A stretch of DNA of 59,531 bases from Eubacteriales bacterium. Lineage in GTDB: Bacteria; Bacillota; Clostridia; Oscillospirales; Oscillospiraceae. The stretch is from contig JAUNJE010000012.1 in NCBI GenBank assembly GCA_030533415.1, positions 1-59,531 on the forward strand. Reading direction: 5' to 3'. Position numbers and translations under genes: made by a program. The notes beneath the pieces were generated by a model. That model did no database searches. It saw only the letters and a program-made list of their open reading frames with translations, and was not told the origin of the DNA. Shown here one piece after another: positions 16,016 through 24,365 of the stretch; positions within the stretch are counted from its first letter, which is position 1, and the number at the start of each line of letters is the position of its first letter.

Positions 16016-17396
16016 AATTACCTCCACTGGCGGCCCGGCCGCCAGATTTTCGATATTCATTCGTAAGGCGGACGACCTCCGGGGTCAGAGCCGCCAGGGC
16101 AATCAAATTGGGGATGACCATAAGGCCGTTGACGGCCTCGGAAAGCTGCCACACCGTCCCCGTATCCAGTACGGAGCCAAGGATAACGGTGGCAGTCTGG
16201 GCCAGCGCAAAGCGGCTCCACGCCTTTTCTCCAAAGAGGAATTCCGCGCACCGGGCGCCATACAGCCCCCAGCCCAACACGGTGGCAATGGCGAAGCAGA
16301 CCAGCGCCAGGGCAATCATAAGGGCGGCCGTTTCGCCGTAAATGGCGGTAAACGCCTGGGTCGTCAGCTCCGCCCCCGCGTCCACGCCGTAGGGGATGGG
16401 GATGCCGCTGACCAGAATCACCAGCGCCGTCAGGGTGCAGATCAGGATGGTATCCAGGAAAACCTCCATAATCCCCATCAGTCCCTGCTCCGCCGGGTGG
16501 GAAACCTCCGCAGACGCATGGGCAATAGACGCGGTGCCCATCCCCGCCTCATTGGTAAACACGCCCCGGCTGCAGCCCACCCGCAGCGCCTGAAAGGCGG
16601 AGCCAAGCATCCCTCCGGTGACGGCCCTGGGAGAAAATGCGCCCTGTATAATGGCAGAAAAGGCCCCGGGAATCTCCCGAAACCGCAGTACCAAAACGCC
16701 GGCGCACATCAGAATATACGCTGCGGACACAAAGGGCACCAGCCGCTCCGCCGCGGCGCCGATGCGCTTCGCGCCGCCCAGGAGCATCGCCCCCACAAGC
16801 ACCGCCAGGATGATGCCGATGGCAAAATTTCCCCTCCAGCTTTCCTCCCTGCCAAAGCGGGTCAAAACGCCGTTGATTCCCGTCACCACCGCGTTGATCT
16901 GCGTGGCGTTCCCCACGCCGAAGGCGGCAACAACGCCGAACAGGCAGTAGGCCGTGGCCAGCCAGGAATAGCGTTTTCCCAACCCTTGGGTGATCACATA
17001 CATCGGCCCGCCGGTGTAGCCGTCTGCGGATTTGACCCGGTAGCGCACTGCCAGGGTCGCCTCGGCAAACTTCGTGACCATGCCGAGCACGCCGCAGATC
17101 CACATCCAAAAAATGGATCCGGGACCGCCCAAACAGATGGCTCCCGCCACACCCACAAGATTGCCGGTGCCGACGGTGGCCGCCAGGGCGGTACACAGGG
17201 CCTGGAAAGGCGTCACGCCGCCATTCGTGCTTTTCCCGGAGCGGAGCTTGTCAAGAAACGTTCCCACCGCCCTGGGCAGCCATGTCAGCTGCACGAAGCC
17301 CAGGCGCAGGCTCAAATACAGCCCAACACCCAAAATCATCACCAGCGCCGGCGCACCCCAGACGATGGCATTGAAGCCCGAAAGGAATTTCGTCAT
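15849..17396 (-). CDS. AGCS-family alanine/glycine:cation symporter
   Basis: Sodium- or proton-coupled amino-acid importer of the AGCS family (AlsT/DagA type). The 515-residue product has about 11 membrane spans and the family blocks ALAATVGTGNLVGVAGAICLG near residue 72 and GVFTNEAGMGTASIAHA near 280. The conserved part ends near residue 460 at EVVRLTNEYR. The last 50 or so residues are hydrophilic and are read from another frame of the downstream aminotransferase gene, so the normal stop seems to have been lost by a small indel or substitution. AGGAGGG lies 5 nt before the ATG. Confidence 0.9.
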   Translation of the reverse strand: MTKFLSGFNAIVWGAPALVMILGVGLYLSLRLGFVQLTWLPRAVGTFLDKLRSGKSTNGGVTPFQALCTALAATVGTGNLVGVAGAICLGGPGSIFWMWICGVLGMVTKFAEATLAVRYRVKSADGYTGGPMYVITQGLGKRYSWLATAYCLFGVVAAFGVGNATQINAVVTGINGVLTRFGREESWRGNFAIGIILAVLVGAMLLGGAKRIGAAAERLVPFVSAAYILMCAGVLVLRFREIPGAFSAIIQGAFSPRAVTGGMLGSAFQALRVGCSRGVFTNEAGMGTASIAHASAEVSHPAEQGLMGIMEVFLDTILICTLTALVILVSGIPIPYGVDAGAELTTQAFTAIYGETAALMIALALVCFAIATVLGWGLYGARCAEFLFGEKAWSRFALAQTATVILGSVLDTGTVWQLSEAVNGLMVIPNLIALAALTPEVVRLTNEYRKSGGRAASGGNYADFHQCEPVRTLAHAKIPSLCGKSQKRGEENLPSEYRPARSAHAGGILSGHPRL

Positions 17397-17472
17397 AAAG
17401 CCCTCCTACTATACCATTTTTTTGCGAAAACCGCAAGAGATAACTTACACAGATTTCAAGAAAATGACAGAA

Positions 17473-17506
17473 AAAGCAGCTCCTGCTTTTCAGGAACTGC
17501 TTTTGT
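17473..17506 (-). terminator. Terminator of the truA-ArsC-like unit
   Basis: On the minus strand AGCAG-TTCCTG pairs with CAGGAG-CTGCT, followed by TTTTTCTGTC, just after the stop at 17516. Confidence 0.75.
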
Positions 17507-17515
17507 AGAAATCGG

Positions 17516-17857
17516 TTATTCCCAGGCCGCCCAAATGTCGGGGCAGTAGCCCACCGTCGCCTGCTTTCCGTTGCGCACCACGGGCGTCTTCATGAGGGTG
17601 GGGTCGTCAAAGACCTTGTCCTCCTTGGCGCGTTTATCCTCCATGTACTTCATCAAGGTGACATCCGGCGCCTTACTGTCCCAGTCGATGAGATAGTCGA
17701 TGCCTCCCACCGCCCGGAGAACGCTGTCAAACTCCTTTGGAGACATGCCGTATTTTTTCAGGTCAATGGACTGGAATTTGATCCGGCGCTCTTTGAAATA
17801 GCGCTCGGCCTTCTTTGTGTCAAAGCACTTTGCCTTGCCGAAAATCTGAATGTTCAA
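17516..17857 (-). CDS. ArsC/Spx-family thioredoxin-fold protein
   Basis: A 113-residue glutaredoxin-like protein of the ArsC/Spx family. The N-terminal KAKCFDTKKAERYF holds the single conserved cysteine (Cys11), and MKTPVVRNGKQATVGY is the conserved cis-proline segment. It lacks the CxxC pair of Spx, so it is closer to the YffB/arsenate-reductase-like members, whose substrate is uncertain. The start codon is TTG at 17855-17857, with GGAGG 7 nt upstream, overlapping the truA TGA by 4 bp and thus translationally coupled to it. Confidence 0.85.
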   Translation of the reverse strand: MNIQIFGKAKCFDTKKAERYFKERRIKFQSIDLKKYGMSPKEFDSVLRAVGGIDYLIDWDSKAPDVTLMKYMEDKRAKEDKVFDDPTLMKTPVVRNGKQATVGYCPDIWAAWE

Positions 17858-18588
17858 TACACTACCTCCTCAAGGCACAGCCCCTGGGCCGATGCCAGAA
17901 ACCCAGCCTCCGCCCGTTTCCCTCCGAAAAGGGCCGGGATGCCGCTTACGCTGCGCTGCCCCCTGCCCACCTCCACCAGAGTGCCAACCAAAATGCGCAC
18001 CATGCTGTGCAGGAAGCCGTTGCCGGTGACACGGATGTGGATTTCCCGGCCCTGCCGCTTGATCTCGATGGCCCGGAGAAACCGGACTGTGGATTTTTTC
18101 ATTTTGGCATTGCCGCAGAAGGCGGAAAAATCATGCTGTCCCAGCAGCTGCTGCGCCGCTTTCTCCATGGCGTCCAGGTTCAGCGCCTCCGGCATCACCG
18201 CCACATAGCGGCGGTCAAAGACGCAGGGCGCGTCGCTGTTCCAAATGCGGTAGAGATAGGTTTTCTCTTTGGCATTCAGCCGGGCGTGGAACCGGGGGGA
18301 CACGTCCCTGCAGGAGTATATGCCGATGTCCTCCGGCAGATACCTGCGCAAAGCCGCCAGAATCTCTTCGCAGGGCATGGCGCTTTCACAATGGAAGCTG
18401 GCCACCTGCCCCCTGGCATGGACCCCTGCGTCCGTCCGGCCGCTGCCGCTGATCTCCACCGGCTCTCCCAGAATCCGGGACAGGGTGGTTTCCAGCTTGC
18501 CCTGGATGGTATCGTCCCTGCCGGGCAGGCGCTGCCAGCCCCGGTAGCGGGTGCCGTCATAGCAAATATCAAGCCGCAGATTCCGCAT
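17854..18588 (-). CDS. truA: tRNA pseudouridine(38-40) synthase
   Basis: Modifies uridines 38-40 in the anticodon arm of tRNAs. The 244-residue product has YDGTRYRGWQRLPG near residue 10, the catalytic aspartate in SGSGRTDAGVHARGQVASF near 53, and NGFLHSMVRILVGTLVEVGRG near 205. GGAGG of its ribosome binding site lies inside the 3' end of the small upstream gene, which it overlaps by 20 bp; the downstream ArsC-like gene overlaps by 4 bp. The three form one unit. Confidence 0.96.
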   Translation of the reverse strand: MRNLRLDICYDGTRYRGWQRLPGRDDTIQGKLETTLSRILGEPVEISGSGRTDAGVHARGQVASFHCESAMPCEEILAALRRYLPEDIGIYSCRDVSPRFHARLNAKEKTYLYRIWNSDAPCVFDRRYVAVMPEALNLDAMEKAAQQLLGQHDFSAFCGNAKMKKSTVRFLRAIEIKRQGREIHIRVTGNGFLHSMVRILVGTLVEVGRGQRSVSGIPALFGGKRAEAGFLASAQGLCLEEVVY

Positions 18589-18697
18589 ACTCCTCCAATT
18601 CCTCTCTGGCCTCCCGTTCGGTGTCCGCCGAGAACAGGAATTTGCCGCTCAAATCATACACCTGAACATGTCCGCCAACATAACGCATCTGATACAT
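18569..18697 (-). CDS. Small conserved-looking protein (42 aa) upstream of truA
   Basis: A 42-codon gene starting at the ATG at 18697 (AAAGG 9 nt upstream) and ending in TGA at 18569. The product starts MYQMRYVGGHVQVYD, continues LSGKFLFSADTE and ends in a Glu/Ala-rich helix. The pattern of short beta strands followed by a charged helix looks like a real folded micro-protein and not a shadow. It overlaps truA by 20 bp and supplies the truA ribosome binding site, so it may set truA translation. Function unknown. An ATG two codons upstream is also possible. Confidence 0.7.
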   Translation of the reverse strand: MYQMRYVGGHVQVYDLSGKFLFSADTEREAREELEEYAESAA

Positions 18698-18783
18698 AGT
18701 CATCAACCTTTCTTCTTGGTTTGTGACTACAGTATAGCAGTGCATCAGTCCAATAAAACGGACTTTCTTAGAAAATCCGCAAA

Positions 18784-19704
18784 TTATTTCAATACTTTTT
18801 CAATCCACTGCACCACATCCTCATAGATCTCCTCCCGGTTGATCTCATTGAGGATTTCATGCCGGCCCAGAGGATAGATCCGCACGGATACATCCGTCAT
18901 GCCGGCCTTGCGGAAAGCATCGGCAGACTGGCGGACACCCTTGCCGTAATTGCCCACGGGATCGTCGCCGCCGGCGATGAAAAAGACGGGCAGGTCCTTC
19001 CGCATGGCCGCCAGATTCACAGGCTGCTCGATGAACAAAATGCCCTTCATCAGCTCCCGCAGCAGTCCGGCGCTGACCGTAAAGCCGCACATGGGGTCGG
19101 CGATATAGGCATCCACGGTCTTCGCGTCCCGGGTCAGCCAGTCATAGGGTGTCCGGGGATGCTCGACCTTGCTGTTGTAGCTGCCGAAAACCAGATTCTG
19201 AAGCTTTTCATTGGGCTTTGTCTCCCCATTGCGCTTGCATACGGCTTCCACGACCTTGATGATGGCGGGCAGCGCAAAGGCAGGCTGCCAGCCGGTGCCG
19301 CAGATGACCACCCCGGAAATGCCGCTGTCAGGATACCTGCAAAGAAGGGTCCTCGTCATAAAGGAACCCATGGAGTGGCCGAACAGGATATAGGGCAAAT
19401 TGGGATACGTCTTCCGGGTATCGGCAAGCAGCTGGTAGGTGTCGTCCACCGCGGTAAACCAGCCGCCATGGAAATAGCCCTGGATTCCCTCACCGTTGAT
19501 GGACTGGCCATGGCCCATATGATCCTCCGCCACCACCATAAAGCCCCGTTCCGTCAGGTAACTTGCAAACTGGTCATAGCGCTCCACATATTCTCCGATC
19601 CCGTGGACGATCTGCAAAACCGCCTTTGGCTCTCCTTCCGGCATCCAGCGGCAGCCGTGGATCCTGCCCGCGCCATGGGAATCAAACCAGAAATCACTGC
19701 GCAT
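18784..19704 (-). CDS. Alpha/beta hydrolase, serine aminopeptidase S33 / monoglyceride-lipase type
   Basis: A cytosolic alpha/beta hydrolase of 306 residues. It contains the oxyanion strand VHGIGEYVERYDQFA, DHMGHGQS, and the nucleophile elbow LFGHSMGSF near residue 115 (Ser in GHSMG). The acid Asp in GGDDPVGNYG and the His in LGRHEILNE complete the triad. This is the monoacylglycerol lipase/lysophospholipase-like group; the substrate is unknown. The ATG at 19704 has GGGGTG upstream; a GTG three codons earlier (19713) overlaps the copZ-like stop and is an alternative start. It is cotranscribed with the upstream metallochaperone gene. Confidence 0.88.
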   Translation of the reverse strand: MRSDFWFDSHGAGRIHGCRWMPEGEPKAVLQIVHGIGEYVERYDQFASYLTERGFMVVAEDHMGHGQSINGEGIQGYFHGGWFTAVDDTYQLLADTRKTYPNLPYILFGHSMGSFMTRTLLCRYPDSGISGVVICGTGWQPAFALPAIIKVVEAVCKRNGETKPNEKLQNLVFGSYNSKVEHPRTPYDWLTRDAKTVDAYIADPMCGFTVSAGLLRELMKGILFIEQPVNLAAMRKDLPVFFIAGGDDPVGNYGKGVRQSADAFRKAGMTDVSVRIYPLGRHEILNEINREEIYEDVVQWIEKVLK

Positions 19705-19709
19705 AGATT

Positions 19710-19907
19710 TCACCCCACGACCTTGTAGTCCGCGTCGGTAATGGCCTTTTTCAGTGCCTCCACATCGGCGGTTCCGGTGACGGTCACGGTCTTGGCCGCC
19801 AGATCAACCACAGCGTCCACCGTGCCGGGAACGGCCTTGCAGACCTTCTCCACCCGGGCCTTGCAGTGGGTACACATCATGCCCTCCACTTTGATTACAG
19901 TTTCCAT
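19710..19907 (-). CDS. Heavy-metal-associated (CopZ-like) metallochaperone
   Basis: A 65-residue single HMA domain with a beta-alpha-beta-beta-alpha-beta pattern and the metal site GMMCTHC (Cys12 and Cys15). CopZ-like proteins bind Cu(I) and deliver it to copper ATPases or regulators, but no copper ATPase is in the window, so copper specificity is inferred from family. The start at 19907 is chosen because AGGAGG lies 9 nt upstream. It has its own promoter at 19997-20025 and overlaps or abuts the hydrolase gene. Confidence 0.9.
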   Translation of the reverse strand: METVIKVEGMMCTHCKARVEKVCKAVPGTVDAVVDLAAKTVTVTGTADVEALKKAITDADYKVVG

Positions 19908-19996
19908 TGTTTGTCCTCCTGATTGTTTCATTTCCGTCAGGCACAGGCATTTTCGTCCGGTGTCCTGCCGGGCAGCATTTTGTGCTTTCTGATTTT

Positions 19997-20025
19997 ATTA
20001 TCGCCTAAAACCGGAATAAAATCAA
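19997..20025 (-). promoter_or_regulatory. Promoter of the CopZ-like/hydrolase pair
   Basis: On the minus strand TTGATT (20020-20025), a 17-bp spacer and GATAAT (19997-20002), with a leader of about 85 nt. Confidence 0.65.
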
Positions 20026-20098
20026 TAGGCAACCGCTAAAAACATTTCCTGCGGCGCCGCTAACCTTTTTACCCGGTATCCCGGCGGGCATATTTGTC

Positions 20099-20126
20099 TT
20101 GTTTTTTTCTTCCAATGTGGTATACT
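20099..20126 (+). promoter_or_regulatory. Promoter of the ThrE-type exporter gene
   Basis: TTGTTT (20099-20104), a 16-bp spacer and TATACT (20121-20126), 30 bp before the chosen start codon. Confidence 0.65.
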
Positions 20127-20155
20127 GTTCTCAGTTTCTTTTACGGGGGATTCCC

Positions 20156-21391
20156 ATGGATTACAATACTTTACTCGACCTTGCCACCGACTTGGGCTAC
20201 GAGCTTGCCATGAGCGGTGCGGAAACCTTCCGGGTGGAAGAGAGCATCAGCCGGGTTCTGGCTGCCTATGGCGTGGAAGCGGAGGTGTTTGCCATTCCCA
20301 ACTGCCTGACCGTCAGCATCATCACCGAGGAGGGCCATCCCATCACCCGGATGCGCCGCATTGGCCACCACGGCAACGATCTGGACGCGGTAGAGCAGTT
20401 CAGCGGCCTGAGCCGTGCCCTTTGCCGGCGAAAGCCCGGCCCCGGAGAAGGGCTGCAATGGCTCGATACGGTGCGCTCCCAACGGAAAACCTATTCCAGA
20501 GCCGCCCTGTATCTGGGCGATTTCCTGGGCGCGGCGGGCTTTGGGATGCTCTTTGGCGGCAGCCTGATGGACGGACTGTGCGCCGGTATCTGCGGTATGC
20601 TGGTGGGTATGGTCAACAAACTGCTGGACGACCGGAAGGCCAACCAGTTCTTCCGGACCATCGCCTCCTCCTTTCTGATGGCCCTGCTGGCCTATGCCAT
20701 GGGCGCGGCCGGTATTGCGCAAAACCCGGACACCGTTTCCATCGGCGCATTGATGATTCTGGTTCCCGGGCTGCTGTTCACCAACGCCATGCGGGATATC
20801 ATCTATGGGGACACCAATTCCGGCGTCAACCGGATCGTCCAGGTCTTTCTGGTGGCTGCGGCCATTGCCCTGGGCACCGCCACCGCCTGGAGCCTTTCCG
20901 CCAGGCTTTGGGGCATCCCCACCAGCAATGGCGTCATCGGTTATTCCCTTTTCTTCCAGTGTCTGTTTGCCCTGGCCGGCTGCGCGGGCTTCGCCATTCT
21001 GTTCAACATCCACGGCCCTGGCGGCATTCTCTGCGCCCTGGGCGGCGTTTTGTCCTGGATTGTCTATTACATTGCTCTAAAATTTGGAAACAGCGATATT
21101 CCGGCCTATTTCTGGTCCGCGCTGTTCTCCTCCGTTTACTCTGAAATTATGGCCCGCATCCGCAAATACCCTGCCATTTCCTATCTGGTTGTCTCTATCT
21201 TCCCTCTGATCCCCGGTGCAGGCGTATATTACACCATGAACTACGCCGTCAAAGGGGAAATGGAACTGTTCGCAAGCACCGGCATGCACACCGCCGCTAT
21301 CGCCGGAATTATGGCGGTGGGCATTCTGCTTGGCTCTACCGTATTCCGGATGCATTCGGATTGGAAAAAACATAAATCCTTATCGACTTAG
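20156..21391 (+). CDS. ThrE-type threonine/serine exporter family protein
   Basis: A 411-residue protein combining the two parts of the ThrE family: an N-terminal DUF1212-like region (MDYNTLLDLATDLGYELAMSG, then RVEESISRVLAAYG and the FAIPNCLTVSI strand) with five or so spans, and a C-terminal DUF3815-like region from about residue 270 with five more spans (YSLFFQCLFALAGCAGF, IFPLIPGAGVYYTMNY). In many Firmicutes these are two proteins; here they are fused. Family members export threonine and serine, and the substrate here is inferred. The start at 20156 has GGGGGA 7 nt upstream; the 19 codons before it overlap the promoter. Confidence 0.9.
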   Translation: MDYNTLLDLATDLGYELAMSGAETFRVEESISRVLAAYGVEAEVFAIPNCLTVSIITEEGHPITRMRRIGHHGNDLDAVEQFSGLSRALCRRKPGPGEGLQWLDTVRSQRKTYSRAALYLGDFLGAAGFGMLFGGSLMDGLCAGICGMLVGMVNKLLDDRKANQFFRTIASSFLMALLAYAMGAAGIAQNPDTVSIGALMILVPGLLFTNAMRDIIYGDTNSGVNRIVQVFLVAAAIALGTATAWSLSARLWGIPTSNGVIGYSLFFQCLFALAGCAGFAILFNIHGPGGILCALGGVLSWIVYYIALKFGNSDIPAYFWSALFSSVYSEIMARIRKYPAISYLVVSIFPLIPGAGVYYTMNYAVKGEMELFASTGMHTAAIAGIMAVGILLGSTVFRMHSDWKKHKSLST

Positions 21392-21472
21392 TTCAACAAG
21401 ACCGGTAAGCACAAAACATAAAATGTAATAATGTGAATCAATAGTTGAAACAGTGAAAGCATTCTAAACGGC

Positions 21473-21592
21473 TGTCATCCTGAGGGTCGCCGCCAAAGGC
21501 GGCGGAGTCGAAGGATCTTCGCATTTGCTTTTTCTTGGTACGTAACTTAAGTGCCAAGATCCTTCGACTCGCTCCGCTCGCTCAGGATGACA
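21473..21592. repeat. 120-bp imperfect palindromic repeat element
   Basis: Outer arms TGTCATCCTGAG (21473-21484) and CTCAGGATGACA (21581-21592) and inner arms GAGTCGAAGGATCTT (21505-21519) and AAGATCCTTCGACTC (21557-21571) are perfect inverted repeats. Between outer and inner arms are two more GC-rich hairpins. There is no coding capacity. It resembles the dispersed palindromic repeats seen between genes in gut Clostridia; only one copy is present in this window. Confidence 0.7.
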
Positions 21593-21633
21593 ACTGGTGC
21601 GTTTTCCCGTTTTTTCCAAACAATTCAACTAAC

Positions 21634-21669
21634 GCAAAAGCGGCTCTCCATCAGGAGAACCGCTTTTGC
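21634..21669 (-). terminator. Terminator of the feo operon
   Basis: A 16-bp stem with one G-U or mismatch position (GCAAAAGCGG-TCTCC type) and a 4-nt loop, 43 bp beyond the last feo-operon stop codon. Confidence 0.72.
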
Positions 21670-21711
21670 CATACTAAAAGAAAATATAGAGAGAAATAAT
21701 TGTTTCCGGAA

Positions 21712-21894
21712 TCAGCATTCCTTTGTTTTGGCATCGCTGCAGCTACCGCAGCCTTTGCCGCTGTTTTTGTAAGGACAGGAGCAGCCATCGGGACAGCCGA
21801 TGCACTTGCCGCCAGTCTTTTTGGACCTATGTACATACCGGGCAGCGAAGCCAACGATCACAATCAAAATCACAAGAACAATGATATTTTCCAT
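21712..21894 (-). CDS. FeoB-associated Cys-rich membrane protein
   Basis: A 60-residue protein with one N-terminal transmembrane helix (about residues 3-20), a basic turn RSKK and a cysteine-rich tail (CIGCPDGCSCPY and CGSCSD), eight cysteines in all. This is the layout of the small proteins found next to FeoB in Firmicutes, thought to help iron handling. The start at 21894 is 20 bp after the feoB stop, with GGGGAG upstream. It is the last gene of the feo operon. Confidence 0.88.
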   Translation of the reverse strand: MENIIVLVILIVIVGFAARYVHRSKKTGGKCIGCPDGCSCPYKNSGKGCGSCSDAKTKEC

Positions 21895-21914
21895 GGAACT
21901 GCTCCCCAAGAATC

Positions 21915-23906
21915 TTATTTCGCGCTGAGTGCGTACTCAGCAGCCAGATTCTTGTTGGTCTTCTTAATGAGATACACCACGATGGCAGCGAAGCATGCGA
22001 CCGCAATCAGGCCGGGCAGGAAGCCGGAGCCAAGGGTGCCCTCTGTAACCAGGGTACCGATCTGATAGACGAAGTAAGCAACGGTGTAGCCGGTAGCCAG
22101 CTGCAGGCAGATGCCGCCCCACAGCCACTTTCTGTCTTTCATTTCGGAGTTCATAGCGCCCAGAGCCGCGAAGCAGGGAGGCGTATACAGGTTGAACATC
22201 AGGCAGGCCAGAGCGGCGGCCTTGGTCAGGGCGAAGATACCAGCAACCTGATCACCGCCGGCAACCAGTTCCAGTTCCTCGGTGTCAATGAAGTTGGTAA
22301 CACCGTAGCAGACGGCCAGAGTACCGACCACATTCTCCTTGGCGATAAAGCCAGTGATGGAGGCAGCAGCCATCTGCCATACGCCGAAGCCAAGAGGGAT
22401 CAGCAGAACCGCGAAGGGAGACGCGATGGACGCCAGGATGGAGGTGTTTTCCATGCCCTCCTCCACGACCTGGAAGCTCCAAGTGAAGGACTGCATGATC
22501 TGCACAACGGTGTTGCACAGCAGGATGATGGTACCGGCCTTGACGATGTAGGCCCAGCCGCGGGCACACATGGAAATAGCCGCACGCTTCAGGGAAGGAA
22601 CCTTATACTCAGGCAGCTCCATGATGAAGAAGGACTTTCTGCTCTTATAGCCGGCAATCTTATTGACCAGCAGGGCGCCCAGAATGATCAGCAGGATGCC
22701 CACAAAGTACATCAGCGTGCCAACCCAGGAAGCATCACCGAAGAAGACACCGGCGAACAGGGCGATAACGGGCAGCTTTGCGCCGCAGGGCATGAAGGGC
22801 GTCAACATGGCGGTAGCGCGGCGCTCACGCTCATTGCGGATGGTACGGCACGCCATGATGCCGGGGATGGCGCAGCCGGTGCCGATGACGAAGGGGATGA
22901 CGGATTTACCGGACAGGCCAACCTTCTTGAAGATGGGGTCCAGAACCACGGAGACACGTGCCATATAGCCGCAGTCCTCCAGCAGGGCGATCAGGAAGTA
23001 CATGACCATGACCAGGGGCAGGAAGCCAACGACAGCGCCGACGCCGCCGATAATGCCGTCAACCAGCAAAGCAGACAGCAAAGGGTTGGCATCTTCCAGC
23101 ATTTCGCCGGCCCATTCCTGGAAGCCTTCGATCCAGCCAACCAGCGTGTCCGCCAGCCAGGGACCGACCCAGGCCTGGGAAATCTGGAACACCAGGAACA
23201 TAACAACGACAAAGATCAGAATACCGGCCACAGGATTGGTCATGACAGCGTCGATCTTATCCTGGGAGTTCTTATCCTTGGTCAGGATCTTACGGGTTTC
23301 TACGGAGGTCACGACCTTGTTGACAAAATCAAAGCGCTTGCGGTCAGCCTCTTCAACGGCTGTCTTGTCGGTCAGGTCGACGTTGCCCTGCACATAGGGA
23401 GCCTTCTGGCCCTTGCCCTTCAGGGAAGCGGCAGCCTTAACGACCTCGGCAAGGCCGGTGGCGTTGGTGGAAACCGTTTCCACAACGGGGCAGCCCAGCT
23501 TGTCGGACAGGGCCTTCACATTGATTTTCGTTTCCTTCTTCTGGTTGATGTCGGCCTTGTTCAAAGCAACGACTACAGGGATCCCCAACTCCAGCAGCTG
23601 GGTCGTAAAGAACAGGCTGCGGCTCAGGTTGGTGGCGTCCACAATGTTGATGATGGCATCGGGATGCTCGTTCTTGACATAGGAGCTGGTGATGCTCTCT
23701 TCGGAAGTGAAGGGAGACATGGAGTAGGCGCCGGGCAGGTCAACCGCAATCAGCTCTGCGTCACCGGCATAGGCCTTCTTAATCAGAGCCTCTTTCTTGT
23801 CCACGGTAACACCGGCCCAGTTGCCAACGCGCTCATTTCGACCGGTCAAGGCGTTGTACATGGTGGTCTTACCACTGTTAGGATTGCCCGCAAAAGCAAT
23901 TCTCAT
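21915..23906 (-). CDS. feoB: Ferrous iron transport protein B
   Basis: The Fe(II) permease of the inner membrane, 663 residues. The N-terminal cytosolic G domain has the P-loop GNPNSGKTT at about residues 7-15, DLPGAYS (G3) near 54, and NKAD (G4) near 114. The C-terminal membrane part holds two Gate motifs including VIGTGCAIPGIMACR near 345 and PCGAKLPV. It is slightly shorter than E. coli FeoB, as is usual for Clostridia. It lies 127 bp after feoA, and that gap contains a GTTATC-N4-GCTAAC palindrome. Confidence 0.96.
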   Translation of the reverse strand: MRIAFAGNPNSGKTTMYNALTGRNERVGNWAGVTVDKKEALIKKAYAGDAELIAVDLPGAYSMSPFTSEESITSSYVKNEHPDAIINIVDATNLSRSLFFTTQLLELGIPVVVALNKADINQKKETKINVKALSDKLGCPVVETVSTNATGLAEVVKAAASLKGKGQKAPYVQGNVDLTDKTAVEEADRKRFDFVNKVVTSVETRKILTKDKNSQDKIDAVMTNPVAGILIFVVVMFLVFQISQAWVGPWLADTLVGWIEGFQEWAGEMLEDANPLLSALLVDGIIGGVGAVVGFLPLVMVMYFLIALLEDCGYMARVSVVLDPIFKKVGLSGKSVIPFVIGTGCAIPGIMACRTIRNERERRATAMLTPFMPCGAKLPVIALFAGVFFGDASWVGTLMYFVGILLIILGALLVNKIAGYKSRKSFFIMELPEYKVPSLKRAAISMCARGWAYIVKAGTIILLCNTVVQIMQSFTWSFQVVEEGMENTSILASIASPFAVLLIPLGFGVWQMAAASITGFIAKENVVGTLAVCYGVTNFIDTEELELVAGGDQVAGIFALTKAAALACLMFNLYTPPCFAALGAMNSEMKDRKWLWGGICLQLATGYTVAYFVYQIGTLVTEGTLGSGFLPGLIAVACFAAIVVYLIKKTNKNLAAEYALSAK

Positions 23907-23969
23907 TTTTGATTTCCTCCTCTTTCATTCGATATCCTTGCAGGTTGTCATATTTCTTGCGAACAAACG

Positions 23970-23985
23970 GTTATCTTTCGCTAAC
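23970..23985. promoter_or_regulatory. Candidate iron-operator palindrome between feoA and feoB
   Basis: GTTATC-TTTC-GCTAAC differs by one base from the perfect GTTAGC-N4-GCTAAC found upstream of the flavodoxin operon. It could give feoB separate control or be a weaker accessory site. Confidence 0.55.
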
Positions 23986-24033
23986 CGGCCAGTAAAAGAC
24001 AATCGGCGGATTGTCTTTGGCTCTGCCATTCTT

Positions 24034-24246
24034 TCAGATCAGAATGGACGCCGCCAGCTGATTGTCGATGTTGTACCTTCCGTCCTTAATGGAGACTACA
24101 CAGCTGTTTTTCAGGTGGGAAACCACCGTGATGGGTTCGCCGCTGTAGCAGCCCAGAGAGAACAGGAACGCGTCAACCTCTTCGTCATCTGTTTCGATCC
24201 GCCGAATGATGTATTCCTTGCCTTCCTGTGCGTTCGTCAAATTCAT
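24034..24246 (-). CDS. feoA: Ferrous iron transport protein A
   Basis: A 70-residue small SH3-like cytosolic partner of FeoB. It has the FeoA pattern: an N-terminal EGKEYIIRRIE strand, the SLGCYSGEPITVVSH core and a terminal VVSIKDGRYNIDNQLAASI. The start at 24246 is chosen for AGGTGA 8 nt upstream; the 14 upstream codons begin with TTG and include the second operator palindrome. First gene of feoA-feoB-Cys-rich protein, driven from 24337-24365. Confidence 0.9.
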   Translation of the reverse strand: MNLTNAQEGKEYIIRRIETDDEEVDAFLFSLGCYSGEPITVVSHLKNSCVVSIKDGRYNIDNQLAASILI

Positions 24247-24277
24247 ATGCTTCACCTGTTTCAGATTTTCTCTATCG

Positions 24278-24327
24278 ATTAGGGCCAACTAACCGACGGT
24301 CTGGAAATTTGATTAGCTCTTGCTAAC
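24278..24327. promoter_or_regulatory. Pair of operator palindromes downstream of the feoA promoter
   Basis: ATTAGC-TCTT-GCTAAC (24312-24327) lies just downstream of the -10 box, and the weaker ATTAGG-GCCA-ACTAAC (24278-24293) lies 34 bp further. The two centres are exactly as far apart as the pair at 27236-27285. The half-site TTAGC/GCTAA recalls DtxR/IdeR-type operators; the regulator is not in the window. Confidence 0.7.
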
Positions 24328-24336
24328 CACTTCCAT

Positions 24337-24365
24337 ATCATATCCTTATCTCTTCCATTTGTCAA
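24337..24365 (-). promoter_or_regulatory. Promoter of the feo operon
   Basis: On the minus strand a perfect TTGACA (24360-24365), a 17-bp spacer and TATGAT (24337-24342). The -35 box and the start of the spacer (TTGACAAATGGAA) are identical to the flavodoxin-operon promoter at 27200-27228. Confidence 0.85.

Noticed and set aside
17408-17436. TTGCGG-N17-TATAGT as promoter of the AGCS symporter gene
   Set aside because: The -10 box abuts the Shine-Dalgarno, so the transcript would start at or inside the ribosome binding site; not usable for a leadered message.
21912-24340. Copper or manganese operators at the feo locus
   Set aside because: No Fur box or MntR-type palindrome was seen; the TTAGC palindromes explain the region better.
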